This document shows, piece by piece, positions 60,960 to 64,000 of a DNA stretch of 64,000 bases. The notes below the pieces were generated by a model. The model did no database searches, was not told the origin of the DNA, and was given only the letters and a program-made list of their open reading frames with translations. The position numbers and the translations under genes were made by a program. The DNA is from Geosiphon pyriformis. Its lineage: Eukaryota > Glomeromycota > Glomeromycetes > Archaeosporales > Geosiphonaceae. Each line of letters starts with the position of its first letter. The stretch's first letter is position 1. The stretch lies in NCBI GenBank assembly GCA_016748015.1, contig JAAOMT010000402.1, positions 35,390 through 99,389 of the forward strand, read 5' to 3'.

Positions 60960-61560
60960 TTTAAGTTTCAAAAAATATTTTTTGGATTAATTAAGAAAAA
61001 TTGTATACCAACTTGTGGAATTAAAGACTTGAGATTGATTTTTAAATGAGAATGTTTCAGTTTGTCATTATGTACAACTTTTTTTAAAATCTTATCATCA
61101 AGTCTTAATTTATATAATTTTGTGTACATAAAATAATTCATTCTATTTATAATCAAACTTTTCACTTCATTGTTTTTTAGTCTTAATTCTGTGTAAAAAA
61201 ACTTTGTTTTCAACTTTGAACTTATTGGTGGCAGGTAATAATTTGTTGTCATGTAATTCTTTTTGTTAAGCTTAAGAATGTTTAATATAGGTGGCTGTAC
61301 TTTATTATTTTTCTTCTAAAGTGCTTAGAAGTGTGTAGGCTTTTTACTTGGAAATTTTCTTCTATAATTGACTGGACTAAATAAATTTCTACTGAGAAAT
61401 TAACTAATAGTCTTGTTAATTTTCCGTAAGTCAGATCAAATAGAATGTGTCTTTACAAGTTTATTTGTCTGTAGATAGTATGGTAAAGATTAAGATCTTT
61501 TGATATTGAATCATATATGCAAAAAATGTCTTTGTAAATAAAGTTTGCTACTGATTTCAG
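60960..61560 (-). mobile_element. Ty3/gypsy integrase relic, copy 2
   Basis: A second, less broken copy of the integrase end: VANFIYKDIF, then HILFDLTYGKLTRLLVNFSVEI, then a 94-codon open part (60968-61252) with LYKLRLDDKILKKVVHNDKLKHSHLK, the KLxxLDGKxLKxPxxGxxLK motif that ends many gypsy pol proteins. An internal segment present in the first copy (the SYYSQTN block) is missing here. It is clearly a duplicate of 59580-59930 at DNA level. Confidence 0.6.
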
Positions 61561-61585
61561 ACATTATTCACCGTCTAAGGACCAC

Positions 61586-61854
61586 ATGGACGATGTGGGT
61601 AAAAAAAGAAAAGAGAACAAAATAGCAGGCCAAATATTTTCTAATCCTCAAAGTGGCTTATTGAAAAGAAAAAAAATAGAATAGCTTTAGCAGGAATAGA
61701 AACTCAATATTTAAAAATATTAAGTGTCGAATTAATATCACGCATAAAAGACACCTCCACAGCAAGTTCCTCTCCAATTTTTGATGACAACTCCTCAAAT
61801 CGTCTCCCCAAATACACATACTATAGAGATGTCTTGGATAAATCTACCATATAA
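61586..61854 (+). pseudogene. Coding-like fragment, unknown family, one frameshift
   Basis: ATG at 61586 reads MDDVGKKRKENKIAGQIFSN and on to a run of eight A. One base out of register the frame continues as RIALAGIETQYLKILSVEL...PKYTYYRDVLDKSTI to a TAA at 61852-61854. Further protein-like pieces follow to about 61990. The composition is unlike the AT desert. It may be part of the same unit as the oxygenase-like gene that starts at 62255. The family was not recognised. Confidence 0.35.
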
Positions 61855-62254
61855 AGAGAGCAAAGTTAAGAATCTCTTATTGTAAAGTGATACGTAGCAG
61901 GTAGAAAAACGGGACTTATAGCTAAAGTTCTTCCTTCTCCAAATTGCCATCCCCATAAGACTTATCAGTATAACCAAATAATAGGATCCCTCTTTATCGT
62001 TCATAATTGACATAGAAAAAAAACAGTTGTTGGCACAGCAAAATGAGCAATACCAAAACAAAGACACACGTATAAATTTTTGTAAGACTGCTGATCAAAA
62101 ATATTTTCACTGCCATCTGATGTCATGATGACGATTTGATCAGTAGTCATACAAAACTGTTTTTCCTATGTCGGTTAATTTTTCATTCCACGTTTATTTC
62201 ACCGTTAGAGTTACCATATATTCCGAGTTCTCGTAAAGAGGAATTAAGCAAGCA

Positions 62255-63923
62255 ATGGACGAGTCAAGTAGTAAGCGAAACGGACCGACCTTCTCGAAGC
62301 GGAACATGCGGTGAAGTTACAACGACATGCCAAGAAGGCGAAGGTCGAGATTTTTTACGATCCAGTTAAAGTAAGTTAAATTATATAGTTAGTATTTTTT
62401 AGCGGTTTCGAGATATATTGTATATATCATTCGACAGTTGAACTTGAAGTATAGTGGCAATCATTTGCCTTTCGAGGCAAAGTCTAGGGGCTGATTGAAC
62501 CCTCCCTTGCAAAGTTTTACTTTATATATTTTACCTTCAAGAATGGGTTACCAAATTATTATTGTCCTTTAGTGAGGAGAGAAAGTTCCGATACGCTTTC
62601 TAAAATCTCCGAGCTATCTATAGGATAAGAAATTTTTTGCGTGTATCCTTCTTATTCTTCTTGAAATCTATGACTGCTTAAAATATATTACCCCTTTAAT
62701 ATCTACATATATTCATATCTATTATATATTTTTTTCTTAGCACAAAACACAAGCGGAGACTCGCAAACTTACAAAAAAAGAAATCCGTGATTATATTCAG
62801 TCATATTGGGTTTCTAAAGACTTTGACTCCGACGATCTTAAATTAACTAATATATCGCAAGATCTACATTCATCGAAAAACTTTTAGAAGATAAATTTCA
62901 AAGACATATTAGTGAAATAAATTCAAACGATTTAATTTCCAACGACAATAAAGAATACTCAGTACTCACTCAATATTTAGAATTGTCCGAGTGTGAAATT
63001 TTTCATGCTAGAGACCCTTTTAGATCAAACCTCTTCAGAACTATGGGAAAAGTTTGAACAGTGGGCAGGTTTTGAAAAAACTAAAAATTTCGACATCATT
63101 GCTATCACTTATGAAGAAAAAAACAAAGCACGCGTACGAACTACATATAGAAGCCCAAAAAAGTCCTATGGAACTTTATGATATCCTAAATGTGTTCCTA
63201 TGCCATCTGAATGATAAAATTTTTATAGTGAATGAAACAACTAAGAAGGTTGCGATTGACGTCCATCTAGACGGTTACAAGTATATTTCTAAACCTAGGT
63301 GTTTTAAAAATGCAATCAGTGAAACAATGATAGATTTCTTCGACCTCAACAGCCACCTGGTCGTAAAGACTGCATGGGTGATAGTAGATCAATATTATAA
63401 ACACAACCTTAGTGAGCCTTCTCATTGATCTAACCAATTCATCAAAAATTTAATAGAACATTTCAGTTGTTTTACTGATAATAACAATATACCATATGTC
63501 ATTTCGAATATTGCTTTTACACATTCCCAGGAGCATCGTAAGTGTGTTCAGGATTTGATCCGAGGACTTCAGTCACTTTCCGACGCAGTAAACAATTATA
63601 TTAACAACGCATATCCAGCATTATACGCTAAAATGAAAAAACTCAACTTACGTCTTAACACTCCTAAATTTTTTGGAGCCTTCCCCACTATTAGTATTAA
63701 CTTTAATAGCATCTGCCAATTTCATCGAGATCTAAAAGATCATCGTAATACACTCTGTATCGTCTGCCCTCTCAGAAGGTTTGAGGGTGGGCATCTAACA
63801 TTTCCTGAACTAAAGTTGGCAGTTATGGTGAAGCAAGGGAAAATGAATAAAGCGGGATATAGCGATTCGTCTTCGGCTAGGAAATTAAAAATTTTTTCTA
63901 GGTATTCAGGCCATAGTAAATAG
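62255..63923 (+). pseudogene. Tet/JBP-like 2OG-Fe(II) oxygenase gene, broken and truncated
   Basis: The start ATG at 62255 (MDESSSKRNGPTFSKR) loses frame after one missing base near 62299. The true frame continues EHAVKLQRHAKKAKVEIFYDPVK to a donor at 62370/62371. An intron of 370 bases ends at TTTTTCTTAG (62740), and the protein resumes HKTQAETRKLTKKEIRDYIQSYW. Further frameshifts lie near 62870, 62995 and 63125, with a stop at 63426-63428. The C-terminal part carries FHRDLKDHRNTLCIVCPL and GGHLTFPELKLAVMVKQGK: an HxD iron-ligand motif and the following strand of a Tet/JBP-type dioxygenase, as I recall from transposon-linked fungal copies. The frame then diverges and ends at TAG (63921-63923), so the distal iron-binding His and the 2OG-binding Arg are missing. 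Certainly inactive as read. Confidence 0.6.
62464..62481. other. Perfect 7-bp hairpin with TTCG loop
   Basis: TTTGCCT-TTCG-AGGCAAA inside the intron of the oxygenase-like gene. The loop matches the UUCG class, which is very stable in RNA when closed by C-G. Here the closing pair is T-A, so the special stability is not guaranteed. The function is unknown. Confidence 0.5.
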
Positions 63924-63959
63924 AGTATATAACGAGGTAATAAAAAATACTTATCTTTA

Positions 63960-64000
63960 ATTTGGGGAGGCTTAGCCTCGTTGCTCCGCAACCCCGAAAT
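63960..64000. repeat. Nested hairpins (three-way-junction fold) at the window end
   Basis: Two adjacent 5-bp hairpins, GAGGC-TTA-GCCTC (63967-63979) and GTTGC-TCC-GCAAC (63980-63992), are enclosed by an outer stem ATTT+GGG (63960-63966) with CCC+AAAT (93-95 and 97-100 of the last hundred, one bulged G). It is GC-rich compared with its surroundings. It is possibly the end of a MITE or a non-coding repeat, and the rest may lie beyond the window. Confidence 0.5.

Noticed and set aside
1-64000. CRISPR arrays, rRNA operons or bacterial-type systems
   Set aside because: There are no regularly spaced direct repeats and no rRNA signatures. The genes have spliceosomal introns, so the DNA is eukaryotic nuclear.

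Overview
The window looks like nuclear DNA of an arbuscular mycorrhizal fungus, most likely Rhizophagus irregularis or a close relative. The basis is very AT-rich intergenic DNA, short AT-rich GT-AG introns, and protein families expanded in that lineage: kelch/single-TM proteins, Sel1-repeat and TKL-type kinases, a class 3 lipase, and much decayed transposon DNA. The family assignments are from memory; no search was run.

Layout. 1-7.3 kb: two direct copies of a kelch/transmembrane gene, both frameshifted, with a decayed copy of a tiny CAAX-peptide gene between them. 8.8-11.1 kb (-): intact three-exon class 3 lipase. 14.5-16 kb (-): intact TKL-type kinase. 17.1-25.0 kb: an imperfect palindrome of about 8 kb (axis near 21.05 kb) holding four intact copies of a 43-codon gene. 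25.3-26.4 kb: broken Tc1/mariner element. 26.9-28.5 kb (-): third, decayed kelch copy. 29.0-31.7 and 43.7-46.5 kb: two direct copies of a decayed Sel1-zinc-ribbon-kinase gene. 34.0 kb: 300-N gap bounded by G-runs. 35.4-35.7 kb: second Tc1 remnant. 37.7-43.2 kb (+): an intact 18-exon gene for about 1381 residues with two kinase-like domains that both lack essential catalytic residues, plus helical segments and a C-terminal Sel1-like stretch. 46.6-61.5 kb: AT-rich desert holding a broken multi-exon membrane-protein gene and relics of a Ty3/gypsy integrase. 62.2-63.9 kb: broken gene resembling Tet/JBP-type 2OG-Fe(II) oxygenases.

Most exciting signal. Five copies (four intact) of a 43-residue ORF end in Cys-Ser-Ile-Met, a canonical farnesylation (CAAX) box. 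They have no signal peptide, share a conserved TATA box about 105 bp upstream, and three encode the identical peptide although two of those genes differ at 12 codons, all synonymously. This is the profile expected of a lipopeptide (a-factor-like) pheromone precursor family. Such peptides are, to my unchecked knowledge, not described in Glomeromycotina. The tandem pseudokinase protein with an MLKL-like layout is the second system worth following.
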